Source of the DNA: an uncultured Prevotellaceae bacterium
GTDB taxonomy: Bacteria; Bacteroidota; Bacteroidia; Bacteroidales; Muribaculaceae
Assembly (NCBI GenBank): GCA_900556245.1
Contig: USOC01000073.1
Location: 1 to 6,162 of the forward strand
Direction of reading: 5' to 3'
Length of the DNA stretch: 6,162 nt
Shown here: piece by piece, positions 1 through 5,850 of the stretch
Layout: every line of letters starts with the position of its first letter
Numbering within the stretch: position 1 is the stretch's first letter
Notes under the pieces: model-generated
Database searches by the model: none
What the model was told of the DNA's origin: nothing
The model's input: only the letters and a program-made list of their open reading frames with translations
Translations under genes and position numbers: made by a program

Positions 1-2099
1 TAGATATTCCTGTATCGGTCAGCAAGAATTTCTATTGGGATCGTCAGTTTGCCTTGACATGGAATCTGACCAAATCTCTTTCCTTGCAATTCAATTCCAA
101 TACGATGGCGCGTATCGAAGAGGCGATGGGAGCGGTCAATAAGAAGTTGTTTCCTGATGAATATCGCGAATGGAAAGACACGGTGATGAACAGTATCAAG
201 GACTTCGGAACCCCATGGAACTATAGTCAGTCGTTTACGGCGACCTACCGTGCGCCCTTCAACAAGATTCCTGTGCTTGACTTTTTGAATGGAAACGTAA
301 GCTATAACGCAACCTACCGGTGGGATCGCGGGGCGGATATCGCAGACGAGGTTGTCGGTAATTCGATAGCCAACAATGCTGTCTGGAATCTTGATTCGAA
401 AATCAATTTTGAGACGCTTTATAACAAAAACAAATATCTGAAGGAGGTGAACAAGCGTTTCTCCAACAGCAGATCGAACCGGCAGAAAGAGCGTAAGCCT
501 CGCAAGTTCCAGCGGACATATCAGTTAAAAGACACGTTGGTTGAGGTGAAACATAATTTGCGCAGCAAAAAAGTGAAGATTGCAGCGACCACGCTCGACG
601 GCAAGCCGTTCGCACTTAAGACCAAGGTTGTGGACGACAATAATCTCCAGATTCTTACTACCGGCACACAGACGGTGAAGTTGGTGGTGACGGAAGATCT
701 GACGAAAGACGTGAATTTCTGGAAAGAGGTCGCCGACCATTCTGCACGTCTTGCCATGTCGGTGAGAAGCGCAAGTTTCCGTTGGCGTAACACTCGCACT
801 TCAAACATTCCGCAGTTTGTCCCCGAAGTGGGAGACCTTCTCGGGCAGAGTCGTAGTTATCTTGACAAGGCCATGGCACGCGGATGGCTTCTTGGCGACG
901 AAAATCAGACAAGTCCGGCAATTTTCTCGCGAACAACAGAGTATAATTTTGAGATTCAGCTGGAACCGATTCGCGGCTTGAAAATCCAACTGACAGCCAA
1001 TCGGACCGACAACCGCACAAGTCAGATACAATTTATGTATGACTATATGCCGAAGACTTATTCCGGCAGTTTCACGATGACTACATGTGCGATATCTTCA
1101 GCTTTGCGCGGGGCGTCGGCCGATAACGGATATGCCAGCAAGACGTATGATAAATTTATAGCGAATGTGCCTGTCGTTGCGCAGCGGTTGGAACAGAACT
1201 ATCAAGGCATGAAGTATCCTGACGCAGGATTTATCAGCGGCACGTCGTATGCAGGGAAACCCTACAGCAAAGAGAACGGAGGTATCCGCGAGACCAGCAG
1301 TGATGTTCTGATTCCCGCCTTCCTTGCGGCATATACGGGAAAAGACCCCAATAAGGTGACAACTTCTGCGTTCCCGTCGCTGTCGAAGATGCTTCCAAAC
1401 TGGCGTATCACTTATGACGGCCTGGTCAAAATCGGCAATCTGAGCAAGATTTTCCGTAGTCTTACGCTGACGCATGCTTATCAGTGTACGTATAGCGTCG
1501 GATCGTTCTCATCGTATCTCAACTGGGTGGATGCCGGCAACGGAGAGTATGGCTTTACGCTCGACGAACTGACACAGCGGCCGGTACCGTCATCGCCCTA
1601 TAACATTTCATCTGTAGCCATTACCGAGCGTTTTGCACCTTTGTTGGGAGTGTCAGCAACTCTCTATAATAATTTGACGCTTAATGCGGAATATCGAGAC
1701 AGCCGCACGCTTACGCTCAATTCCGATGCAGGACAGCTTGTCGAAGCGCATCAGAAAGCCATCACAGTCGGAGCCGGTTATAAGATAGCCAATTTCAATA
1801 CGATATTGAAAATGAAAGGCAGCCAGAAAGGCGTGAGCAACGACTTGACACTCAATGCCGATTTTTCTTTCCAAAACAATCAGGCATTGATTCGCAAAAT
1901 GCAGGAAGGGACGAGTCAGGCGACGAGCGGAACGCAGTCGATAGCCATCAATTTCACAGCAAGTTACGTTTTGAGCAAGCGCATCACGCTGTCGGCGTTC
2001 TTTGACCATCAGATTAACAAACCGTTGATTTCGACGAGCGCATATCCAACAATCAACAGCAATTACGGCATTTCGATTAATTTGTCGCTTGCTCAGTAG
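1..2099 (+). CDS. sprA: SprA/Sov, type IX secretion system outer-membrane translocon (C-terminal part, 5' truncated)
   Basis: The reading frame is open from the first complete codon at position 3 to the TAG at 2097-2099, giving about 698 residues with no start in the window; an in-frame TTG at 54 is internal. It is recognised as SprA (Sov in Porphyromonas), a very large outer-membrane beta-barrel that forms the T9SS export channel; homologues exceed 2000 residues, so roughly the C-terminal third is seen. Family-like segments include WNLTKSLSLQF near the start, the W-N-L-x-x-x-I-N-F-E-T-L-Y-N-K run (coded around 384-425), VLIPAFLAAYTG (about 1304-1339), LPNWRITYDGL (about 1392-1424), and a C-terminal end with F-F-D-H-Q-I-N-K-P and STSAYPT before the final beta strand. 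Alternating aromatic/polar strands throughout fit a barrel. A Lys/Arg-rich segment (about 453-515) interrupts it. The identification is strong; the N-terminal half cannot be assessed. Confidence 0.93.
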   Translation, partial: DIPVSVSKNFYWDRQFALTWNLTKSLSLQFNSNTMARIEEAMGAVNKKLFPDEYREWKDTVMNSIKDFGTPWNYSQSFTATYRAPFNKIPVLDFLNGNVSYNATYRWDRGADIADEVVGNSIANNAVWNLDSKINFETLYNKNKYLKEVNKRFSNSRSNRQKERKPRKFQRTYQLKDTLVEVKHNLRSKKVKIAATTLDGKPFALKTKVVDDNNLQILTTGTQTVKLVVTEDLTKDVNFWKEVADHSARLAMSVRSASFRWRNTRTSNIPQFVPEVGDLLGQSRSYLDKAMARGWLLGDENQTSPAIFSRTTEYNFEIQLEPIRGLKIQLTANRTDNRTSQIQFMYDYMPKTYSGSFTMTTCAISSALRGASADNGYASKTYDKFIANVPVVAQRLEQNYQGMKYPDAGFISGTSYAGKPYSKENGGIRETSSDVLIPAFLAAYTGKDPNKVTTSAFPSLSKMLPNWRITYDGLVKIGNLSKIFRSLTLTHAYQCTYSVGSFSSYLNWVDAGNGEYGFTLDELTQRPVPSSPYNISSVAITERFAPLLGVSATLYNNLTLNAEYRDSRTLTLNSDAGQLVEAHQKAITVGAGYKIANFNTILKMKGSQKGVSNDLTLNADFSFQNNQALIRKMQEGTSQATSGTQSIAINFTASYVLSKRITLSAFFDHQINKPLISTSAYPTINSNYGISINLSLAQ

Positions 2100-2120
2100 A
2101 ACAGGTAAAATTTGGATCAG

Positions 2121-3704
2121 ATGAAAAAGAAAAAGGAACAGAAAGAAGACAGAAGGATTTCTACGGGATGGGACAGGCAATCCAAGCGTGTGAAGGATTT
2201 TTTAGGGAAGCATGAGCGGACGGTGAATATCGTGGTCGTGGCGTTGCTTTTCCTGTCGTGCCTGACTGTCAGAATCAACAGTCTTACGCATAAGGAAGAA
2301 CTCCATTCCGATGAAGTGTTTTCCCTGATGTTGTCTACTTGTAATCCCTATTACAATCATGCGATAGCTGACGGCGCTTATTCAGGACAGGAAGTGAAAG
2401 ACCGGATTGTTCCCGTTGGAGAGGGCGATGTGGGCGAGACGATGCGCGACCTTGGACAACTTTGGCTGAACAACGGCGATGCTCCCCACGCCAGCCTGTA
2501 TTATATGGCGCTAAGGCTTGCCCTGACAGGTTACGACAGTTATGACGTAAAAGAGTTTGTTGTCAGAGGCGGAGCGCTCAATCTATTGCTGTTCTGTCTG
2601 TCGTTTTTGCTGATGTATCGTCTGCTTCGTCAGATTTTCGGGCGTCGGCATCTGCTGGTCTATGTCGGTTTGACAATTGCTTTCTGCAATTTGTTGTCGG
2701 TGCGCAACACAATGTTGCTGCGTGAGTATCAGATGGCGGAGACGGTTGTTATCATGTTCACGTCGATTGCCGTGTCTGTCGTGTTGAAGTTGCGTAGTGG
2801 TGAAGCGTTGTGTGTGCGTCGATATCTGCCTGCTTTTGCTGTGTCGATTGGTTGCCTGCTGTCGTTGGGTTATTTTCATGTGTTCTATATCGTAGCTCTT
2901 GGAGTAGGAGTGGCTGCATCCGGATTGCGCTATCGCCAATCGCGGACTATCGTGTTGGTGCTTGTGTCCGGTCTTTTGGGGGTTGGCTTTGCTTGGTTGC
3001 TTTATGCGGGTTTTTTCAATTTCATCATTCACCCGACAGTCCACCAGACGATGGCATTCCGCAATTTTCCATTGGCGATATCCACCGTGTTTTTGCGCGA
3101 TCTGCCTCATTTCCTCTTTGTCAGATACGGTTACTGGGTGCTTGCCGCTGTCTTTGTCTGCACTCTCTTTTCGAAGGGTTTTCGGCGCAGTGCCGTCCGT
3201 AATCCATATTTTCTGTGGCTTCCGGTGATAGTGCTTGTCTGCATGCCTTTGATGATTTATGCATCGGTGTTGAAGCATCCGCGCTACTTCTACAGCCTTT
3301 TGCCGATTCTTTCGCTGCTTGTGCCTCAGGCTATATCGATGATGTCAGATCTTTGGCGTCGTTACTTTGCATTGCTTATCATTTTGTTTTTTCCTGTGTT
3401 GACTGTGCAGATAAGGCTGAAGGAGAATTACGGGTGGGCGAAGCTCACAGCGGAACTCAACCAATCGTCCACATTCTACAAGTTGAATCCCAACGAATTT
3501 GCGCAATTAGTGCCGTCGCTTTCCGACACCATATCCTATCGCATTCTCCACAACACGGACATGAAGAAATGCATGGCTGACGGCGAGCAACTGAAAGTCG
3601 TTTCGAAATTGAATCAGTGGTCGGCTGACGAGTTTGTCTATGTCGGGCGGCGTATATGGAATAAAAATATTTATTTGTTCGATATAAAGAATGTTGCACC
3701 TTAG
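2121..3704 (+). CDS. GT-C fold polytopic membrane glycosyltransferase (GT39/ArnT-like)
   Basis: This is an integral inner-membrane protein of 527 residues. An N-terminal cytoplasmic tail of about 35 residues, rich in Lys/Arg, precedes the first membrane helix (about 35-54). Next comes a long extracytoplasmic loop containing HSDE (residues 62-65), which matches the acidic motif in the first loop of GT-C enzymes that use polyprenyl-phosphate-linked sugars. APHASLYY (121-128) resembles the HPPLYY-type motif that follows in the GT39/PMT-like family. About ten further hydrophobic segments lie between 150 and 430, with a family-like HPRYFYSLLP (386-395), then a soluble tail of about 97 residues. 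The likely role is transfer of a sugar from a lipid carrier to a glycan, lipid or protein on the periplasmic face; the acceptor is unknown. ATG 2121 was chosen; an in-frame TTG at 2112 would add three residues. The gene begins 21 nt after the sprA stop and overlaps the next gene by 14 nt. Confidence 0.78.
   Translation: MKKKKEQKEDRRISTGWDRQSKRVKDFLGKHERTVNIVVVALLFLSCLTVRINSLTHKEELHSDEVFSLMLSTCNPYYNHAIADGAYSGQEVKDRIVPVGEGDVGETMRDLGQLWLNNGDAPHASLYYMALRLALTGYDSYDVKEFVVRGGALNLLLFCLSFLLMYRLLRQIFGRRHLLVYVGLTIAFCNLLSVRNTMLLREYQMAETVVIMFTSIAVSVVLKLRSGEALCVRRYLPAFAVSIGCLLSLGYFHVFYIVALGVGVAASGLRYRQSRTIVLVLVSGLLGVGFAWLLYAGFFNFIIHPTVHQTMAFRNFPLAISTVFLRDLPHFLFVRYGYWVLAAVFVCTLFSKGFRRSAVRNPYFLWLPVIVLVCMPLMIYASVLKHPRYFYSLLPILSLLVPQAISMMSDLWRRYFALLIILFFPVLTVQIRLKENYGWAKLTAELNQSSTFYKLNPNEFAQLVPSLSDTISYRILHNTDMKKCMADGEQLKVVSKLNQWSADEFVYVGRRIWNKNIYLFDIKNVAP
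3660..3690 (+). promoter_or_regulatory. A/T-rich initiation region before the DUF4369 lipoprotein gene
   Basis: Twenty-seven of 31 bases are A or T, well above the surrounding sequence, right up to ATG 3691, while also encoding the end of the glycosyltransferase. There is no Shine-Dalgarno match. Unstructured A/T-rich leaders are typical of Bacteroidetes translation starts. A weak internal promoter cannot be excluded, but no convincing TAnnTTTG element with a TTTG -33 box is seen. Confidence 0.4.
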
Positions 3705-4389
3705 AAAGCTATGTAAATCGACTTTGGCAGCTCTTTTGCTATGTCTTGTGAGCTGTGGATCAGAAGGGCATAGCCCGTCGTTTGTCATTGACGGATATGT
3801 GCGGTCCGACCATCCGGTTCGGGAAGTGGGACTCTATAAGCTTTTGCCTGAATATCAGAAACTGACGTTGGTAGACCGTGTTGCTGTCGATGGCGGACAT
3901 TTCAGGTTTACAGGGAAGAGCCCGGATGCAGCTGAAGCTTTTGTCAGGCTTGACGGAGACACCACGGCATATTGTTTCGTTTTGACCGACAACCGCCTGA
4001 CGATGCATATTGATGCAGACGGCAGCTATTCGCTTGCGGGGTCGAAACCGAACGTCCTCTTGTCGTCGCTGCTTGCCGACCGTAAGAAAATGCGCAAAGA
4101 GCAAAGCCGATTGCAGGGCGAATATCGCAGGTGTGTGGGCGATTCGTCGTTGACAAGGATGATAGAGGATTCTTTGTTGAGGCTGTATCGTCAAGTAGGA
4201 GAAGATTACCGCAGACAGGCTGCGAAGGATTTGGCGGAGTTGGCGTCGGCTTATCCTGCTACGGGAAGGCTGGCATTGCGGATGTTGCAGTCCGAACTGT
4301 CGAAGGAGCAGGTTGATTCGCTGGTTCGGCAGTTAGCTGATTCATCGCAAAAAGTGGAACAAAATCAAAAAACAACAATAATCAGATGA
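3691..4389 (+). CDS. Lipoprotein with DUF4369-like domain and helical C-terminal region (no thioredoxin domain)
   Basis: This 232-residue protein has a lipoprotein signal: basic MLHLRKLCK, a Leu/Ala-rich core, and lipobox LVSC with the acylated Cys at 22. Residues about 31-125 read like DUF4369, the N-terminal beta domain of many Bacteroidetes TlpA-type thiol-disulfide proteins: a start F-V-I-D-G-Y-V, then V-x-L-Y, LVDRVAVDGGHFRFTG (59-74), a strand ending in F-V-L-T-D-N, and an S-K-P-N-V-L-L-S-S-L turn into helix. The thioredoxin domain with CxxC that normally follows is missing; instead residues about 120-225 are charged, helix-forming and Arg/Leu/Gln-rich, ending in a polar tail. It is probably anchored in an outer or inner membrane leaflet; its function is unknown. 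The start overlaps the glycosyltransferase gene by 14 nt and the stop overlaps the rhodanese start as ATGA. The DUF4369 assignment is by pattern only. Confidence 0.75.
   Translation: MLHLRKLCKSTLAALLLCLVSCGSEGHSPSFVIDGYVRSDHPVREVGLYKLLPEYQKLTLVDRVAVDGGHFRFTGKSPDAAEAFVRLDGDTTAYCFVLTDNRLTMHIDADGSYSLAGSKPNVLLSSLLADRKKMRKEQSRLQGEYRRCVGDSSLTRMIEDSLLRLYRQVGEDYRRQAAKDLAELASAYPATGRLALRMLQSELSKEQVDSLVRQLADSSQKVEQNQKTTIIR
4349..4385 (+). promoter_or_regulatory. A-rich initiation region before the rhodanese gene, inside the upstream ORF
   Basis: Twenty-four of 37 bases are A and 28 are A or T, directly before ATG 4386. This stretch encodes the polar Lys/Gln/Thr tail of the DUF4369 lipoprotein and looks like leader sequence read as protein. 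No Shine-Dalgarno site is present, so A-richness and coupling to the upstream stop probably drive initiation. Confidence 0.45.
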
Positions 4390-4772
4390 AATCAATTTTG
4401 GCTATTTTTGCCTCGTTCCTGATGGGACTCACCGGATGCTCGGCACAGCATACCGGTTTTGAAAGTGTTTCGGCCGACGATTTTGAAAATATCATAGCGG
4501 ATACGGCAGTAGTCACGCTCGATGTCCGTACGGCGGAGGAATTTGCCGCAGGGCATATCGCAAGTGCGGTCAATATCGATGTGAAGCAAGCGGATTTTTC
4601 GAGTCAGGCTATTGAGAAGTTGGATAAAGAGAAGACGATTGCCGTGTACTGCCGGAGCGGACGTCGCAGCAAGATAGCGGCTTCTGCGCTTGTCGAGTCC
4701 GGTTTCCGAGTGATTGAGCTTGACAAAGGATTTAACGGCTGGCAGTCGGCAGGGAAACCTGTAGAGAGATGA
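4386..4772 (+). CDS. Rhodanese-like domain lipoprotein (exported sulfurtransferase-type)
   Basis: This 128-residue protein is a single rhodanese domain behind a lipoprotein signal peptide (core LAIFASFLMG, lipobox LTGC, Cys 18). The domain shows V-x-x-L-D-V-R-T-A-E-E-F-A-x-G-H-I (about 43-58), the A-V-N-I-D strand (61-65), the active-site loop CRSGRRS (89-95) with the persulfide-forming Cys 89, and the closing GFNGW (115-119). The loop is of the PspE-like C-x-x-G-R-x-S kind, so the catalytic Cys is intact. Rhodaneses carry a sulfane sulfur on this Cys and pass it to a thiol or cyanide acceptor; the acceptor here is unknown, and the lipoprotein signal places the domain outside the cytoplasm. 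Its ATG overlaps the upstream TGA by 4 nt and its own TGA overlaps the crcB start in the same way. No Shine-Dalgarno site is visible; the sequence before the start is A-rich. Confidence 0.9.
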   Translation: MKSILAIFASFLMGLTGCSAQHTGFESVSADDFENIIADTAVVTLDVRTAEEFAAGHIASAVNIDVKQADFSSQAIEKLDKEKTIAVYCRSGRRSKIAASALVESGFRVIELDKGFNGWQSAGKPVER

Positions 4773-5140
4773 TTCTCAATCTTGTTTGTGTCGGTTTGGG
4801 CGGTGCGCTTGGAACTGTTGCTCGTTATGTGTTGTCGCACTTTGTTGCGAAAACATGGATTGTAGCCTTTCCGTGGGGGACATTGGTTGTCAACGTCGCG
4901 GGATGTCTGCTTGTCGGTTTCCTTTCCGGCTTGGTCTCCGCTTCTCCTTCAACGTGGAGGTTGCTGTTGGTGACCGGCTTTTGCGGCGGATTCACGACGT
5001 TCAGCACTTTTGCATCCGAATCTGTCGGACTGGTGAATTCCGGGCATGTGGCACTTGCGGGATTGAACGTCGGAATCAGTGTAGCGGCCGGTGTAGCGGC
5101 TGTTTATGCAGGACAGGAATTGGCACGCTATGTATCCTAA
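4769..5140 (+). CDS. crcB: Fluoride-specific ion channel CrcB/Fluc
   Basis: This 123-residue, four-helix inner-membrane protein is of normal Fluc length. The signatures are GGALGTVARY (11-20), the GTLVVNVAGC segment (37-46) with Asn 42 at the pore-lining position, and GFCGGFTTFSTF (70-81), the broken third helix with Phe 78 and Phe 81 as the paired pore phenylalanines. Fluc proteins form antiparallel dual-topology dimers that let toxic cytoplasmic F- leak out. A single copy is present, as expected for the homodimeric type. No fluoride riboswitch precedes it: the upstream sequence is rhodanese coding sequence joined through an ATGA overlap, so expression should follow the operon. The 3' end overlaps the next gene by 11 nt. 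A 12-nt near-perfect in-frame duplication lies in the fourth helix. Confidence 0.96.
   Translation: MILNLVCVGLGGALGTVARYVLSHFVAKTWIVAFPWGTLVVNVAGCLLVGFLSGLVSASPSTWRLLLVTGFCGGFTTFSTFASESVGLVNSGHVALAGLNVGISVAAGVAAVYAGQELARYVS
5079..5102 (+). repeat. Short tandem duplication inside crcB
   Basis: Two adjacent 12-nt units, GTGTAGCGGCCG and GTGTAGCGGCTG, differ at one base. They keep the reading frame and encode the repeated V-A-A pattern in the fourth membrane helix. This may be a small slippage duplication, or simply similar codons for a repetitive helix. Confidence 0.5.
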
Positions 5141-5435
5141 GTTTGTGATAACCGGAGCCGGGGAGTTCCGCTTTGGAATGGTCCGGCATCATAAGGATTT
5201 GTTGCTCCATGGTGAGCATTGTCTCGGAGGGGGCTATTATGAGTTTGACGTCGTTGCAATGCGATTGCTTTTGTCGGGGGAATCGTCGGATTTCGGCGCT
5301 CCCCGCTGGAATCGAATCGACACACTGATTGTCCCTGAAACGTTGTTTGGATTGCGCATTTTCTATAGTCGGGGAGGACACCTGGCGGATGGGGATGGCG
5401 CATTGGACGAATTTTTGAAAATTGAATACAGATGA
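5130..5435 (+). CDS. Small protein of unknown function (101 aa)
   Basis: I do not recognise the family. The start at ATG 5130 gives 101 residues; an in-frame ATG at 5106 would add eight residues but needs a 35-nt overlap with crcB, so the shorter form with an 11-nt overlap is preferred. No signal peptide or membrane helix is visible, so it is probably cytoplasmic. The composition is Gly- and aromatic-rich with short alternating hydrophobic stretches, suggesting a small beta fold: F-V-I-T-x-A-G-E-F-R-F-G (5-16), G-E-H-C-L-G-G-G-Y-Y-E-F-D (28-40), R-L-L-L-S-G (45-50), D-F-G-A-P-R-W (54-60) and L-R-I-F-Y (75-79). Cys 31 is its only cysteine. The coding case rests on exact packing between crcB and the FKBP gene, with an ATGA overlap at its 3' end, and on the structured look of the translation. 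Its role is unknown. Confidence 0.75.
   Translation: MYPKFVITGAGEFRFGMVRHHKDLLLHGEHCLGGGYYEFDVVAMRLLLSGESSDFGAPRWNRIDTLIVPETLFGLRIFYSRGGHLADGDGALDEFLKIEYR
5410..5431 (+). promoter_or_regulatory. A/T-rich initiation region before the FKBP gene
   Basis: Eighteen of 22 bases before ATG 5432 are A or T, in an otherwise G/C-rich stretch, and no Shine-Dalgarno site is present. It overlaps the last codons of the preceding small gene. Confidence 0.35.
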
Positions 5436-5833
5436 ATAAAAAAGAAACGTATCGTATGCGTAACGAAGCCTTTCTTGCAGAGAAAGCGGGAGAGGATGGC
5501 ATTGTGTCGCTTGGCGGGGGCGTCCTTTATGAAGAGCTTGCCAAGGGTTCGGGAACGGTCGGGGTTCAGCCGAACAGCGTGGTCACGGCGCACTATCGGG
5601 GAACGTTGATTACCGGGCGCGAATTCGACAATTCCTGGGCGCGGCAGTGTCCGGAGGCGTTTCGTCCGGGAGAGTTAATCGAGGGTTTTCGGATGGCGTT
5701 GATGCAGATGCACACAGGCGACCGATGGCGCGTCTATATTCCGTGGGATAAAGGCTACGGCAAGCGTGGCGTTGATTCGATACCCGGCTATTCGACGTTG
5801 ATTTTTGAGATAGAATTGGTAGGCATTTCGTGA
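5432..5833 (+). CDS. FKBP-type peptidyl-prolyl cis-trans isomerase, cytoplasmic-looking
   Basis: This 133-residue protein is one FKBP domain (about 28-132) after a short charged N-terminus; there is no signal peptide or lipobox, so it is predicted to be cytoplasmic. The enzyme class speeds cis-trans isomerisation of X-Pro bonds. Family landmarks compared with human FKBP12 are AHYRG (53-57; Tyr 55 for Tyr26), REFDNS (63-68; Phe 65 and Asp 66 for Phe36/Asp37), ELIEGF (81-86; Ile 83 for Ile56), GYGKRG (108-113; Tyr 109 for Tyr82), and the last strands IPGYSTLIFEIEL (117-129; Phe 125 for Phe99). The pocket-floor Trp59 is replaced by Phe 86. The C-terminal half, with M-x-T-G-D-R-W-R-V-Y-I-P and an IPGYSTL loop, is typical of bacterial FKBPs. 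It follows the small unknown gene through an ATGA overlap. An exported role with SprA is not supported, since export signals are lacking. Confidence 0.93.
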   Translation: MNKKETYRMRNEAFLAEKAGEDGIVSLGGGVLYEELAKGSGTVGVQPNSVVTAHYRGTLITGREFDNSWARQCPEAFRPGELIEGFRMALMQMHTGDRWRVYIPWDKGYGKRGVDSIPGYSTLIFEIELVGIS

Positions 5834-5844
5834 AAATAAAGCAT

Positions 5845-5850
5845 AGGAAG
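5845..5850 (+). promoter_or_regulatory. Shine-Dalgarno-like AGGAAG before the last gene
   Basis: AGGAAG sits 3 nt before ATG 5854 and directly abuts ATG 5851. It is the clearest ribosome-binding match at a gene start in the window and favours one of the two ATGs over the GTG at 5830. Confidence 0.4.

Noticed and set aside
54..56. TTG as the start of a complete 681-residue gene
   Set aside because: The frame stays open back to the window edge with SprA-like residues upstream, so the gene is truncated rather than starting here.
441..450. AAGGAGGTGA, a perfect Shine-Dalgarno-like string inside sprA
   Set aside because: No suitable start codon follows at normal spacing, and it is explained as Lys-Glu-Val codons of SprA.
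2106..2114. TAAAATTTG resembling the Bacteroides -7 promoter element TAnnTTTG
   Set aside because: There are three bases rather than two between TA and TTTG, no good -33 box was seen, and the site is only a few bases before the start codon.
2100..2120. Terminator between sprA and the glycosyltransferase gene
   Set aside because: The gap is only about 21 nt and shows no GC-rich inverted repeat followed by a T run.
1653..2180. Antisense reading frame opposite the sprA 3' end
   Set aside because: The translation is Arg/Ile/Leu-rich without domain features and lies opposite the well-conserved SprA C-terminus.
2583..3278. Long antisense reading frame (about 231 codons) inside the glycosyltransferase gene
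   Set aside because: Its translation is extremely His/Gln/Lys/Arg-rich, which is what the complement of hydrophobic membrane-helix codons gives. It has no recognisable domain and is fully covered by a convincing sense gene.
4720..4770. Possible fluoride riboswitch upstream of crcB
   Set aside because: The region is rhodanese coding sequence and does not show the riboswitch core; a GGGGATGGCG string near 5390 lies downstream of crcB, inside another gene, and lacks the following conserved bases.
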